From Deinococcus sp. KNUC1210 (GTDB lineage: Bacteria; Deinococcota; Deinococci; Deinococcales; Deinococcaceae), in assembly GCF_022344005.1 (NCBI RefSeq), contig NZ_CP092191.1, forward strand, positions 127,675 to 191,674: a DNA stretch of 64,000 bases. Reading direction: 5' to 3'. Both the position numbers and the translations under genes were made by a program. Positions 18,706-27,736 of this stretch are shown one piece after another; positions within the stretch are counted from its first letter, which is position 1, and the number at the start of each line of letters is the position of its first letter. The notes under the pieces are model-generated. The model searched no databases and was not told the DNA's origin. It was given only the letters and a program-made list of their open reading frames with translations.

Positions 18706-19443
18706 TTATGGTGTCGCCGAAGACGCCTCATGACAGCAACGGGAGGAGGAGGGCGCTGCCTCCACGTATTCATCGTGCCGCCTGATCTGGGTGAAGACTT
18801 CGGCCTGAGGCCAACCCGCCGGTACGTCCTGCCAGAGTTCCTGGCGTCCGTAAGGCACGATGTCCAGGTGCCCTGCGATGCTTGACAGGATTTCGATTCC
18901 CCGTCCCCGCGTTTCGTAGGTCTGGTACGGAACGCCGTTCACCTGGAGGTACACGCTAAAGCCGGAGACTTCCCCGCCTTCCGGCTGCGTCCAGTTCCAG
19001 TCCTGGTTGTAGGTCGTGTCGTGGGCAGAGACCCAGGGCACGGTCCAGCCCATCCGGGTGGAATAGGCCTGGAGTTTTTCGATAGGTGCACGCGAGATTC
19101 TTACCAGACTGACGTCGTAGGGCGCGAAGTGTGCCAGGTGGGGAATGGCGTTGTCGGCATCGTCCGAGCAGTAGGCACAGCCCTGTTCCCAGCCGGGATC
19201 GAACATGAAGTGGTGAACGATCAGCTGTGAGCGGCCAGCAAACAGGTCGATCAGCGTCACGGGGCCGTCAGCACCGATGAAGGTATAGTTCTCGACTGGC
19301 GTCATCGGCAGCCGCCGACGTTGGGCAGCCACGGCGTCATTCAGTCGGGTGGCCGACTTCTCCAGCGGCAGAAGGGCCTGACGGGCCTGGCTCCAGGTAT
19401 CGCGGTCGACGATAGGGGGATGGGCAGCACTGGTGTCGATCAT
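18706..19443 (-). CDS. DUF899 thioredoxin-like protein (245 aa)
   Basis: Start at MIDTSAAHPPIVDRDTW with RBS AAAGGA; the open frame extends further upstream but without start signals. Family features: LPMTPVENYTFIGADG, LIDLFAGRSQLIVHHFMF, then WEQGCAYCSDDAD with a CxxC pair in the thioredoxin-like position. MGWTVPWVSAHDT and RGRGIEIL follow. DUF899 proteins are predicted thioredoxin-fold cytosolic proteins; no reaction is established. The last ~15 residues (Ser/Cys-rich) look like read-through past the usual end. Confidence 0.88.
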   Translation of the reverse strand: MIDTSAAHPPIVDRDTWSQARQALLPLEKSATRLNDAVAAQRRRLPMTPVENYTFIGADGPVTLIDLFAGRSQLIVHHFMFDPGWEQGCAYCSDDADNAIPHLAHFAPYDVSLVRISRAPIEKLQAYSTRMGWTVPWVSAHDTTYNQDWNWTQPEGGEVSGFSVYLQVNGVPYQTYETRGRGIEILSSIAGHLDIVPYGRQELWQDVPAGWPQAEVFTQIRRHDEYVEAAPSSSRCCHEASSATP

Positions 19444-19566
19444 AAGTTGTCCTTTTGGCTGGTGTGCTCGCTGGGCCATTGGCTTGACAGGTCGCTGATC
19501 TGCGGTACAGCGCCGCGCCCTCTGCACCCAGAGAAGGATGAACCGGATCAATGAGCCGTCAACCTC

Positions 19567-20127
19567 TCAGGCCGGAGACTCAGACCGGGTGCCGATCACT
19601 GGCTCGTAGGTTAAAAGGAGCACGCCCGAACCGAGGTCTCTTGAGGCGGTGAGTGTCAGTGGCAGCGGCTCCCCGTCGGGAAACAGCCGCTTGCCGCTTC
19701 CTAGAATCAGCGGGAACACCATCAGGCGGAGTTCGTCCACCAGGCCAGCGCGCAGCAGGGTCTGTACCAGGGTGCCGCTGCCGTATACCAGAAGATTGTC
19801 GCCTTCCTGCTGCTTCAGGGCCGTCACCGCCGAGACCACGTCTCCTTCGAGGGCAGTTGCGTTCCATTCGAGGGTGGTCAGGGTGGTGGTGGCGACGAAC
19901 TTCGGCAGGCTGTTCATCCGTTCGCCAAACGTCCCGGTGTCGTCTGCTTGGGGCCAGTATTTTGCAAAACCCTGATACGTCACGCGGCCCAGCAGCAGGG
20001 CGCTGCTCTCAAACAGTTCGTCACGCTTGAACGCGCCGTCATCTGGGTGGTAGCCGTTGCGCCAGGGAAGAGCTTCTTCGTATACGCCGTCCAGGGTCAG
20101 GAATTCGGTCACGATGACTTTTCGCAT
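19567..20127 (-). CDS. RibD C-terminal / dihydrofolate reductase-like protein (186 aa)
   Basis: Starts MRKVIVTEFLTLDGVYEEA with RBS AGAGGAG. It has the family's SxDGV-like N-terminal strand, the LLLGRVTYQGFAKYWP segment, the VYGSGTLVQTLL nucleotide-binding loop, and LVDELRLMVFPLILGSGKRLF. These stand-alone RibD_C proteins (YwjB/YyaP group) are NADPH-dependent reductases of mostly unknown substrate. They are not true riboflavin or folate enzymes unless other pathway genes are near, which is not the case here. Confidence 0.9.
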   Translation of the reverse strand: MRKVIVTEFLTLDGVYEEALPWRNGYHPDDGAFKRDELFESSALLLGRVTYQGFAKYWPQADDTGTFGERMNSLPKFVATTTLTTLEWNATALEGDVVSAVTALKQQEGDNLLVYGSGTLVQTLLRAGLVDELRLMVFPLILGSGKRLFPDGEPLPLTLTASRDLGSGVLLLTYEPVIGTRSESPA

Positions 20128-20292
20128 TTCTGCTCCTCTTACTGTTTAGCTGTGCCTCGGCCCGTTGGGGTTAAGGGGCTGCCGTTGGCGAAATCTTTCA
20201 ATCCCTCCGGCATTAGTCACGCGGCTGTCCTGGTGTGGGTCAGATCTTCGGAGAACCAGCAGAGGTCGGCACCCTCAATACCGGATCTCCTG

Positions 20293-21120
20293 TTAGAGAG
20301 TGACGGTCCAGCGCGGCAGCGCCACATCAGCCTGGGTGAAGAAGTCGGTCAGGACCGGGGCCAGGACGGCGGCATCGACCTCATGTGTCTGGCCTTCCAG
20401 CACCACCGCTGAAGCGTGGGGCATCGCTGCTGCCAGCGTGAGCGCCGTCGTTCGCATGAACGGAAAGCTCGCACCGCCAGAAATCAGCAGCGTCGGCTGA
20501 TCCAGATCGGCCACCCGGTCGGCGGGGACCGAACCGTCCTGGCCCAGCAGGAAGGCGTGGTCGTAGGCCAGGGTCGGGGCGACGGCTTCCAGGCCCGACC
20601 AGAACGGCGCGTGCCGCATGCCGTCGATCTGCGTGGCTGGCGTGCCGACCTGCTGCATGAACCGGGCCACCGCGTCTCCCCGGCGACCCTCTGCCAGCAG
20701 GGGTATCAGGTCGGCAAGATACCTCTGCCACGCTGGCCGAACTGCCGGATCGTCGTTGTAGGGCGCTTCGTAGAGAGCCAGCCGCCCAGCTCGCTCGCCC
20801 AGGGCGAGGGCCGCCTCCAGAACAAGGGCGGCTCCGGACGAATGCCCGTAGAGGTGGGCGTGCCCCCCGGCGATCTCGATCAGGGCAGCGAGGTCCTCCA
20901 CCTCACGGCTGACGCTGTAGGGCGCGGTGTCGCCGCTGTCGCCCCGGCCTCGCCGGTCGTAGTTGATGACCGTGAAATGGGACGAGAGGTGTCGAGCGAG
21001 TTCCACAGCGCCCGAGGTAGTACGGGAGCACAGAGCGCCGACCACGAGGATGACCGCCGGGCCCTGTCCAGTCTGGTCATAGGCGATGGTGGTGCCGTCC
21101 TGGGATACCACAGTCTGCAT
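20293..21120 (-). CDS. Alpha/beta hydrolase (275 aa)
   Basis: Start MQTVVSQDGTTIAYDQTG with a very strong RBS (AAAGGAGGAG); an upstream in-frame ATG would destroy that spacing. Alpha/beta-hydrolase signature: VINYDRRGRGDSGD, nucleophile elbow LYGHSSGAALVLEAA (Ser about residue 96), acid region LLISGGAS, and a late His in EGQTHEVDAA. Probable small-molecule esterase or hydrolase. It is divergent from a TetR-family regulator 206 bases away, which probably controls it. Confidence 0.9.
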   Translation of the reverse strand: MQTVVSQDGTTIAYDQTGQGPAVILVVGALCSRTTSGAVELARHLSSHFTVINYDRRGRGDSGDTAPYSVSREVEDLAALIEIAGGHAHLYGHSSGAALVLEAALALGERAGRLALYEAPYNDDPAVRPAWQRYLADLIPLLAEGRRGDAVARFMQQVGTPATQIDGMRHAPFWSGLEAVAPTLAYDHAFLLGQDGSVPADRVADLDQPTLLISGGASFPFMRTTALTLAAAMPHASAVVLEGQTHEVDAAVLAPVLTDFFTQADVALPRWTVTL

Positions 21121-21326
21121 GGCGAACTCCTCCTTTAAAAACAGAATGCACCGACACAATTACGCTAACAGATTATATGTACACCGTCAACATTAAGACA
21201 GCTATGCTGACGTTTACCGTCTTAGCCACCGAACGCAAGGTGGGCAACACTACCGAACTTTTCCGCACGAAAGGTATGCTTTCCCAACCTGACCGGACTG
21301 CCCGGAACGGGGCAAAAGGTCACTTC
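21121..21326. promoter_or_regulatory. Divergent hydrolase / TetR control region
   Basis: This 206-base gap separates the two divergent genes. A consensus TATAAT -10 box for the hydrolase is seen on the minus strand (21172-21177) about 50 bases from its ATG, without a clear -35 box. I did not find a convincing palindromic operator. Confidence 0.4.
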
Positions 21327-21986
21327 ATGGAAAACGCCACTGTTCGCAGACGCTCCACCTACCATCACGGCGACCTGCGCCACGCGCTGTTGCAGGCGGG
21401 TCTGGAACTTGCCCGGCAGCAGGGTCCTGACGCGGTCAGCATCCGGGAGGTGACGCGCCGAGCAGGGGTCACGCCTAATGCGGCCTATCGTCATTTCGCC
21501 GATCATGATGCCCTGCTCGCTTCCGTCTGTTCCGCCGCACAGGTCGAGGTCGCCCGCGCCATCGAACGCGAGGTCGCTCAGGTAGACGCCTCGCTGACCG
21601 GCGCTCTGCGCGCTCGGGGCCGCTTTCATGCGGTGGGACTGGGATACATGCGTTTCGCGCAGACCCAGCCCGGCCTGTTTCGCACTGCCTTCTGGGCCTC
21701 CAGAAATCTGCAGAAGGCGGCGAGCCCTGATCGGCGCAGCGAAGGCGGCAAGACGCCCTTCGAGTGGCTCAGCGCCGCGCTGGACGAACTGGTCGATGCC
21801 GGTGTCATTTCCAGCGAACGGCGGAAAGGTGCGGAGTTTCTGGCCTGGTCTGCGGTACATGGACTGGCGACCCTCCTGATTGACGGCCCCCTGCAGGCTC
21901 TCAGCAGAGAGCAGGCACTGTCTCTCGAATACCTGCTGGTAGACATGGTGGACCGGGGATTACATCAGGAGCCGAACAGCCGATAG
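21327..21986 (+). CDS. TetR family transcriptional regulator (219 aa)
   Basis: Start at MENATVRRRSTYHHGDLRHA with AAAGG upstream; in-frame ATGs at 21177 and 21276 would add an unusual leader. N-terminal helix-turn-helix: YHHGDLRHALLQAGLELARQ, then SIREVTRRAGVTPNAAYRHF, typical TetR with the TetR_C_33/WHG-type ligand domain following (FRTAFWASRNL). It likely represses the divergent alpha/beta hydrolase. The ligand is unknown. Confidence 0.9.
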   Translation: MENATVRRRSTYHHGDLRHALLQAGLELARQQGPDAVSIREVTRRAGVTPNAAYRHFADHDALLASVCSAAQVEVARAIEREVAQVDASLTGALRARGRFHAVGLGYMRFAQTQPGLFRTAFWASRNLQKAASPDRRSEGGKTPFEWLSAALDELVDAGVISSERRKGAEFLAWSAVHGLATLLIDGPLQALSREQALSLEYLLVDMVDRGLHQEPNSR

Positions 21987-21992
21987 ACGGCG

Positions 21993-22041
21993 CCCTTCAG
22001 GCACACCGGGACCGTGGGCGGGCCATGCATCGCCTGAAGGG
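21993..22041. terminator. Inverted repeat between convergent genes
   Basis: Ten-bp perfect arms CCCTTCAGGC (21993-22002) and GCCTGAAGGG (22032-22041) separated by a 29-base GC-rich loop, between the ends of the TetR gene and the hydrolase on the other strand. It has no T run, so it would be a weak or bidirectional terminator. Confidence 0.4.
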
Positions 22042-22124
22042 GCAGGGCGAACGGATGGGAGCGGTGCTGATCGGTGCGCCGAGGTGGGATGGCTGAAAAG
22101 GGGACTGCTCAGGCCCCCGCAGCC

Positions 22125-22829
22125 TTACTCGTAGTACTCCGGCAGCTTCTTGAGTCCTTCCCACTGCGCCGGGTCATGCCCAAACACGACCATTCCAATC
22201 CGCTCGCGCTCTACCAGGTCGAGCAGCTTGAGCGTGCTGGCACGGACAGCCGCGGGGTCCGGATTCCTTCCGTCATCCTGCACGTCCGGGGTAAAGTCTT
22301 TGCCGAAAGAGACCGCGTCGACGGTCAAAAGCACCGCCCCCGTGTTGGGCAGCCGCAGCAGCACCGACTGATGTCCCGGCACATGTCCACTCGTCTCAAT
22401 CAATTCCAACCCCGGCAACAAGGGCGTGTCTCCGTCCACCAGCCGAATCCGCTCTGAAGGCTGATCCCACTGGGGCCGAGTGGCTGCAAACCGTGGATTG
22501 CTCGCCGCTTCCGCATGATGTTGCCGCTGAACCACATACTGTGCCTTCGTGAAGGCCGCGTGTCGTCCGGCATGGTCGTCGTCGTAGTGCGTCGAAATGA
22601 CCATCTCGATATCGTCCGGTTGCAGGCCGATACTCGCCAGTTGCTCGATCACGTCCTGCCCGTTCTCGAACTCCGATGACTCTTCCGGAATAATCTCCGG
22701 CAGGCCAGTGTCGATCAGAATATTTTTCCCGTCTTCCGTCTGGACCAGATAGCAGACGATAGGAATCTGGTAATCCGGCACGGACCCGACCTGCATCAGA
22801 TAAAGACGCTTCACGGCGTTCTGACTCAT
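22125..22829 (-). CDS. Metallo-beta-lactamase-fold hydrolase, AHL-lactonase-like (234 aa)
   Basis: Start MSQNAVKRLYLMQVGSVPDY with RBS CAGGAGGAAC. The layout follows AttM/AiiA lactonases: NILIDTGLP near 40, metal motif STHYDDDHAGRH near 85, TSGHVPGHQS near 145, VLLTVDAVSF (Asp ligand) near 167 and VVFGHDP near the end. The second histidine of the usual HxHxDH is an Asp (H-Y-D-D-D-H). Either the dinuclear zinc site is altered or the substrate differs. It may hydrolyse lactones; quorum quenching is inference only. Confidence 0.85.
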   Translation of the reverse strand: MSQNAVKRLYLMQVGSVPDYQIPIVCYLVQTEDGKNILIDTGLPEIIPEESSEFENGQDVIEQLASIGLQPDDIEMVISTHYDDDHAGRHAAFTKAQYVVQRQHHAEAASNPRFAATRPQWDQPSERIRLVDGDTPLLPGLELIETSGHVPGHQSVLLRLPNTGAVLLTVDAVSFGKDFTPDVQDDGRNPDPAAVRASTLKLLDLVERERIGMVVFGHDPAQWEGLKKLPEYYE

Positions 22830-23517
22830 ATGTTCCTCCTGACAGCGAATGACATGTTCAGCGACAGAGACGCGCCGCCCGCCCTACGGGACTCGGCTCA
22901 ACCGGTTCTCCTGCCGTGCGAGCGAAGTTGGAAGGACTGGCCCCAGTTCAGCGGGGGCCACGATCTGCCGAAAGCTGGCGAAAACAGGTGATCTGATCGC
23001 CTTCGGGAACAGCGCAAGCGGGACTGGACAGGCCAGCCAGCCGATTTCCCATGCGTCGCCCACCGATTGTTTCCACAGACGAACGCTGTTTCATCTCTCC
23101 TCCTGCCGATTGCACTGCGCCCTGCTCTTTGTAGACGCTGTGCACATTACTACGCTCAGAACAGAAAAGCAAGGCGTGTTCGAGAGAACAGGACTTCATG
23201 ACAGCTGTAAATTCCGACTTCGGTCTGCTGCCCTTCAGATGAATGGATCAGCGTGACGACTTTTGGAATCGGGCGAATGTCAGATATCTCAAGGCCGAAA
23301 ACACCGCCTGCTGGCCTCGCCTCTGACGCCGTGCAGCCCCAGCCGCCATGAGTATGGGAAAGTACATCATGTCCAACTCACGCGAAATCGAGTTCGGTCT
23401 TCGTTCCTCGTCTGACCGGCGAGGGGTGGAGAGCTGGCCCCTTGACATCGGCGGCCCACAGGTCCCAGTAATCGGCAGCGGAGTGGGCCGAGGTGCGGCG
23501 CGGCGGGCGGCCTCTCG
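22830..23517. other. 688-base region without a supported gene
   Basis: Open frames on both strands here are short, lack ribosome binding sites and show no protein family features. No tRNA-like clover leaf, repeat array or insertion-sequence end was recognised. It may hold the promoters of the flanking MBL-fold gene (minus) and PhzF gene (plus), or decayed sequence. Confidence 0.5.
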
Positions 23518-24423
23518 ATGAGCGCCTACCAGTTCGTCACCCTGGATGTCTTCACTGACCGGCCATTCGGAGGCAACCAACTCGCCGTCTTCCCGGATGC
23601 GCGGGGCCTTTCCGACGCCGAGATGCAGGCTCTCGCAGCCGAATTCAACCTCTCCGAGACGACCTTCGTTCTTCCGCCCGAAGACCCGGCGAATACGGCC
23701 CGCGTGCGTATCTTTCACCGCACTGCCGAGATGCCTTTCGCCGGGCATCCCACGGTCGGGACCGCTTTTGTCCTGGCTGACCGGGCGCAGAACGACCTGC
23801 TGCGGTTCGAGGAGATCGCTGGCCTGATCGAGGTGCGGCTTGACCGGGATGGAGCGGGCACCGTCGTTGGAGCCACCATCGCTGCGCCGCAGCCACTGAC
23901 AGTCGGCGCTGAGCTGCCGGTCGCCCTCGCTGCCGCTTGTGCCGGGATCGCGCCGGACGGCATCGTGACTGCGAATCACCTTCCGACCATCGCCTCAGAC
24001 GGCGGCAATCCGCGCCTGCTGCTGGAGGTGACCGAGCCAGCGCTGGCGGCGGCTGCCCCCGACCTGGCTGCATTCCGCCGCGCACTGGCAGCAAGACCAT
24101 CATTCGGCGGCAAACTGTCACTGTATCTCTATCGCCGGGGAGAGGCGACGCTGCATGCCCGGATGTTCTCACCGCTGACCGGCACCTGGGAAGACGCGGC
24201 GACCGGAAGCGCTGCCACGCCGCTGGCTGGTTTTCTCCTGCATCTGTCGGGCGATGCGAACGGTGCCTGGGACATCGTTCAGGGAGTCGAGATGGGCCGC
24301 CCCAGCCTGCTCCGCACCGCCGCGTGGCGTACCGCCGACGGCGGCATTCGCGCCAGCGTCGGCGGTGGCTGCGTTCTGATGATGCGTGGAGAGGTCATCC
24401 TGCCGGACGAAACAGCACGGTAA
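23518..24423 (+). CDS. PhzF family isomerase-like protein (301 aa)
   Basis: Typical PhzF fold: [21 protein letters not shown] at the start, the catalytic Glu at about residue 47 in [23 protein letters not shown] near 75-90, and [16 protein letters not shown] in the second half. Length is normal. The reaction of most members is unknown; PhzF itself isomerises a phenazine precursor, and no phenazine genes are here. The ribosome binding site is weak, but no better start exists downstream. Confidence 0.92.
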   Translation: MSAYQFVTLDVFTDRPFGGNQLAVFPDARGLSDAEMQALAAEFNLSETTFVLPPEDPANTARVRIFHRTAEMPFAGHPTVGTAFVLADRAQNDLLRFEEIAGLIEVRLDRDGAGTVVGATIAAPQPLTVGAELPVALAAACAGIAPDGIVTANHLPTIASDGGNPRLLLEVTEPALAAAAPDLAAFRRALAARPSFGGKLSLYLYRRGEATLHARMFSPLTGTWEDAATGSAATPLAGFLLHLSGDANGAWDIVQGVEMGRPSLLRTAAWRTADGGIRASVGGGCVLMMRGEVILPDETAR

Positions 24424-24594
24424 TCTCCCGGTCTTGATCGGCGCGGCTATCTTCGCTGAAGAAGTGGAGGTGTCCTGCGGCCGGGTTGAGGAGGAGTCGG
24501 AAGACAGGCAGCCGCCCGGATTGTCAGGAAAGCTGGACAGTGCAAGAAACCGTGCGGAAAACACAGGTGGGGCGTGGCCCTCCCGAGGTTTCCG

Positions 24595-25021
24595 ATGAAA
24601 ACGCCGCCCCTGATCATGCTTCTCGCCTGTCCATGACGTGGCCCGTTCAGGCCGCCGCTCCGGGCGTATTCCAGATCTTCGAGGGCCGCTGGGCTGGCAC
24701 GCTGGAAGATCAGGATTACGTTGCGGACCGCCGGGTTCAACTTCCCGTCACCCTCACGGTGAGCAGCCGTGGAGCGCAGTCCCGCTGGCTGTTCGCCTCC
24801 GACGATTTCGGCCATACCGTGCAGCGCGACGAAACACATCGCTCTTCTGGCGGCAGGTATACGGTGACGACAAAAATGGGCCAGAGGAGGAGAACGGCAC
24901 TGTGATTGATGTCCGCCGAACCATGACCGTGAGCGCCACGAGGCTGGTCACGCTGACACAAACGCGGGAATTCGGTGGGTCGTTCCGGTTCCGCAACCAG
25001 AGCACATATGCCCGGCGCTAG
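24595..25021 (+). pseudogene. Small secreted protein, frame broken (probably twice)
   Basis: ATG at 24595 begins MKTPPLIMLLACP and stops; the next frame continues MTWPVQAAAPGVFQIFEGRW as if completing a signal peptide (one C missing at 24631-24632). That frame runs to about 24872. The sense then passes to a third frame with NGPEEENGTVIDVRRTMTV and ends STYARR; one A added to the A5 run at 24872-24876 joins them. I do not recognise the family; mature size would be ~120 residues. Its stop is 14 bases from the end of the convergent beta-mannosidase gene. Confidence 0.55.
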
Positions 25022-25035
25022 GAGCTGGCAGCGGC

Positions 25036-27690
25036 CTAGGCAGACCCGCCGACAGATTGGGCCTCTGGTACCCTTTCGTGCAGCCTGATGGTCACGGGCT
25101 CAGTGTCGAGTGCCCTTACACGGATGGGCCGCCCGTTCAGGCCGCTGAAGGTCACGGTCCGCACTTCGCCCGGACGCAGGTCGATGAAGTTGTCATCGCA
25201 GTCCAGGCGGACCCCGGTATCGAGCCAGACGCCCTTGGTGGGCCTCGATGCCCGCAGCCGCACGGTGGTGGCATTCAGGTACTCGGCGTGCAGCCCGGCG
25301 TCCGGGTGGTCAGGGTCGGTGAACCGGTGGTACTTGTACGGCTCCGGGAAGTCTGCACAGCGGGCGACGACCTCACCGTTCAGGGTCAGTGCGGCGTAAT
25401 AGACGACGGCTCCGCCGAATCCGTCGAGCGGCGGCTGCCAGTCGTTCAGCGGCGTGCTGCGGCCCGGCAGCAGCCGCACTTCACGGCTCTCGTGCGCCAG
25501 CAGGCGGCCTTCCAGAGCATAGGCGAACAGGTCCAGACGGACGCTCTGCGCGGCAAGAGCAGAACTGCACGCCCATATCTGGACCTCCGCGTCTGCGGTC
25601 TGCCGCCGCATGCCCACGCTCAGAGGTGCCAGTTCGCGCTTGATGGTGTAATAGGCGGGCTTGACGAGGCCGCGTGAGTCGATGATCGCCCAGCTGCTGA
25701 CCGGCCAGCAGTCGTTGAGCTGCCAGACCAGCGCCCCCGAGACGGCGTGATGGCCGGGGCCACCGAAGCGGCGGCGGAAATCCTGGTAGGCGTAGCGCAT
25801 CGCTTCGCCCTGCACGAACTGCGTCTGGTAGACATACTCGGCCAGATCGCGGGGGCCGCGCAGGTTGTCGGCCAGGTAGACCGCCAGTCTGCGGTGACCG
25901 TCGGAATCTCCTCCCGGTCCTGCTGCTTTGTTGTGATGCACCAGCGTGCGGCTCTCCGGGAACCGTTCGGCCTCTGGCACGCTGGCTTCGATGGTGCTCA
26001 GCGCGGGTGCCGACTGCATGCCAAACTCGCTGACGAACCGGGCCTGAAATTCACTGTAGTCCTGATAGCGGGCCATCGGGCCGTGCCAGACCTCCCAGCT
26101 GTGGCGGTCGCCGATGGTCGGGTCGGCGGACGTGACTCCGCCCCAGGGACTGCCGGGCCAGTACTGCCGACCCGCATCCAGCCGCGTGATCACCTCCGGC
26201 AGCAGCTCTTCATAGATCACACGGGCCTCGAAGGCTTCTGCCGCGATGCCCGGCCCCGACATCCCCACCGACTCGGCCACCGCATAATCCTCGTTGTTGC
26301 CCGCCCAGAGTGCCAGAGAAGCATGATTGCGGAGGCGACGGACCACCTGCTCGGCCTCCTGACAGACACTCGCCAGAAAATCCGGGTGGGCCGGGTACAG
26401 GCCGCAGGCGAACATGAAATCCTGCCAGACCAGCAGGCCCAGTTCGTCACACAGGTCGTAGAACACGTCCGGCTCGTAGATGCCGCCGCCCCATACCCGG
26501 ATCATGTTCAGGTTTCCGTCTCGGGCCTGTGTCAGGCGATCACGGTACTGTGCGGGCGAGATCCGGTTCAGCATCAGGTCTTCCGGAATCCAGTTGGCCC
26601 CACCGATAAATATCGGCGTGTTGTTGACCTCGAAGGTGAAACTGAGCCCCGGTTCGCCCACCACCGGTTCCTGCACCACCCGCAGGCGGCGCAGCCCTGT
26701 GCGCGTATGGACCTCACTCAGCAGGCGATCACCGCAGGTCAGGCGGACGACCACGGTGTACAGCGGCTGCCCGCCCTGCCCGCTGGGGTACCACAGCTGC
26801 GGGTCCTGAATCTCGAACAGCGTTTCCGTGTGCTCCTGCACGGCGAGTTCGGCTGTCTGAAGAACCTGATCGTCTGGGCCGCGCAGCTCGGCCTGGAGCT
26901 GGACACGCGCTGTGGGGGCAGCGCCGCCGAAGTCGGTGTTTGCAGGAACCGCGCCGCTCAGCGTGACCTTGACCGGAAGAAAGGCAGTCTTCAGATCGGG
27001 CGCCACCTCGCCGGGCAGATACACGTCGGTGAGCCTGAGCGTGTATCCGCTGAGCGTCACCGGCTTCCACGGTCCGCAGGTCAGCAGCACCGGACCCCAG
27101 TCCCAGCCGTAGTGGTACTGCGCCTTCCGGAGATACACCCGGCTCTTGTCTCCGTTCCAGGCTGCCCGCCGCCCGTACTGGGCTTCCAGCGCATGTCCGG
27201 CAGGCAATACGCTTCTGAAGAGCAGCAGCAGAGTGTTCTCGCCGTCCTGCAGCCGCGATTTCACGTCGAGGGTATGAGCAACGAACATGTTGTCGCTGCT
27301 CAGCAGCAGCTGACCGTTCAGCCAGACGGTACAGAGGGTGTCCAGGCCGCCGAATTCCAGCTCGATCTGTTCGTGGACGAGGAGTGCTGCGTCCGGCGTG
27401 AAGGTCAGGCGGTAGAGCCAGTCCTGTTCTCCGACCCACTGCACCAGCGGCTCGTTCAGGCCGTAGTAGGGATCGGGAATGCGCTGCTGGTCGAGCAGAT
27501 CGCTCTGAACAGTGCCGGGTACGGTGGCGCTGTACCAGCCGTCCGGGCCGGGTCGAGGGGCGGTGCCGTGTGCCGTACCCGCAGACGTGCCGGAAACCCC
27601 AGAGGCGTCAGGTGGAGAGGCCGTGAACTGCCAGCCGGAATGAAGGGCCTGCCGAAACGGGGGCTGGCAGGCAGTAGGAAGGTCTGTCAT
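25036..27690 (-). CDS. Beta-mannosidase, glycoside hydrolase family 2 (884 aa)
   Basis: Cleaves terminal beta-mannosyl residues from manno-oligosaccharides, probably in the cytoplasm since no signal peptide is seen. GH2 architecture: N-terminal jelly roll (about 10-200), immunoglobulin-like domain, then the TIM barrel with GGANWIPEDLM, acid/base Glu in WAGNNED (about 463) and nucleophile Glu in VSEFGMQSAP (about 554), followed by C-terminal beta domains. RBS CAGGAG precedes the ATG. It is the last gene of the operon starting with the sugar-binding protein, so imported mannosides are its expected substrate. Confidence 0.93.
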   Translation of the reverse strand: MTDLPTACQPPFRQALHSGWQFTASPPDASGVSGTSAGTAHGTAPRPGPDGWYSATVPGTVQSDLLDQQRIPDPYYGLNEPLVQWVGEQDWLYRLTFTPDAALLVHEQIELEFGGLDTLCTVWLNGQLLLSSDNMFVAHTLDVKSRLQDGENTLLLLFRSVLPAGHALEAQYGRRAAWNGDKSRVYLRKAQYHYGWDWGPVLLTCGPWKPVTLSGYTLRLTDVYLPGEVAPDLKTAFLPVKVTLSGAVPANTDFGGAAPTARVQLQAELRGPDDQVLQTAELAVQEHTETLFEIQDPQLWYPSGQGGQPLYTVVVRLTCGDRLLSEVHTRTGLRRLRVVQEPVVGEPGLSFTFEVNNTPIFIGGANWIPEDLMLNRISPAQYRDRLTQARDGNLNMIRVWGGGIYEPDVFYDLCDELGLLVWQDFMFACGLYPAHPDFLASVCQEAEQVVRRLRNHASLALWAGNNEDYAVAESVGMSGPGIAAEAFEARVIYEELLPEVITRLDAGRQYWPGSPWGGVTSADPTIGDRHSWEVWHGPMARYQDYSEFQARFVSEFGMQSAPALSTIEASVPEAERFPESRTLVHHNKAAGPGGDSDGHRRLAVYLADNLRGPRDLAEYVYQTQFVQGEAMRYAYQDFRRRFGGPGHHAVSGALVWQLNDCWPVSSWAIIDSRGLVKPAYYTIKRELAPLSVGMRRQTADAEVQIWACSSALAAQSVRLDLFAYALEGRLLAHESREVRLLPGRSTPLNDWQPPLDGFGGAVVYYAALTLNGEVVARCADFPEPYKYHRFTDPDHPDAGLHAEYLNATTVRLRASRPTKGVWLDTGVRLDCDDNFIDLRPGEVRTVTFSGLNGRPIRVRALDTEPVTIRLHERVPEAQSVGGSA

Positions 27691-27736
27691 CTGGAGAACT
27701 CCTGGGGCGACAAAAGGGAAGGGGTGGGCAAGCAGC

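Noticed and set aside
22830..23517. Search for tRNA, small RNA or mobile-element ends in the largest gap
   Set aside because: No clover-leaf, terminal inverted repeat or transposase fragment recognised.
24595..24635. First frame break of the small secreted protein as certain
   Set aside because: An ATG at 24633 could be the real start; the break is inferred only from the apparent signal peptide, so it is weaker than the others.
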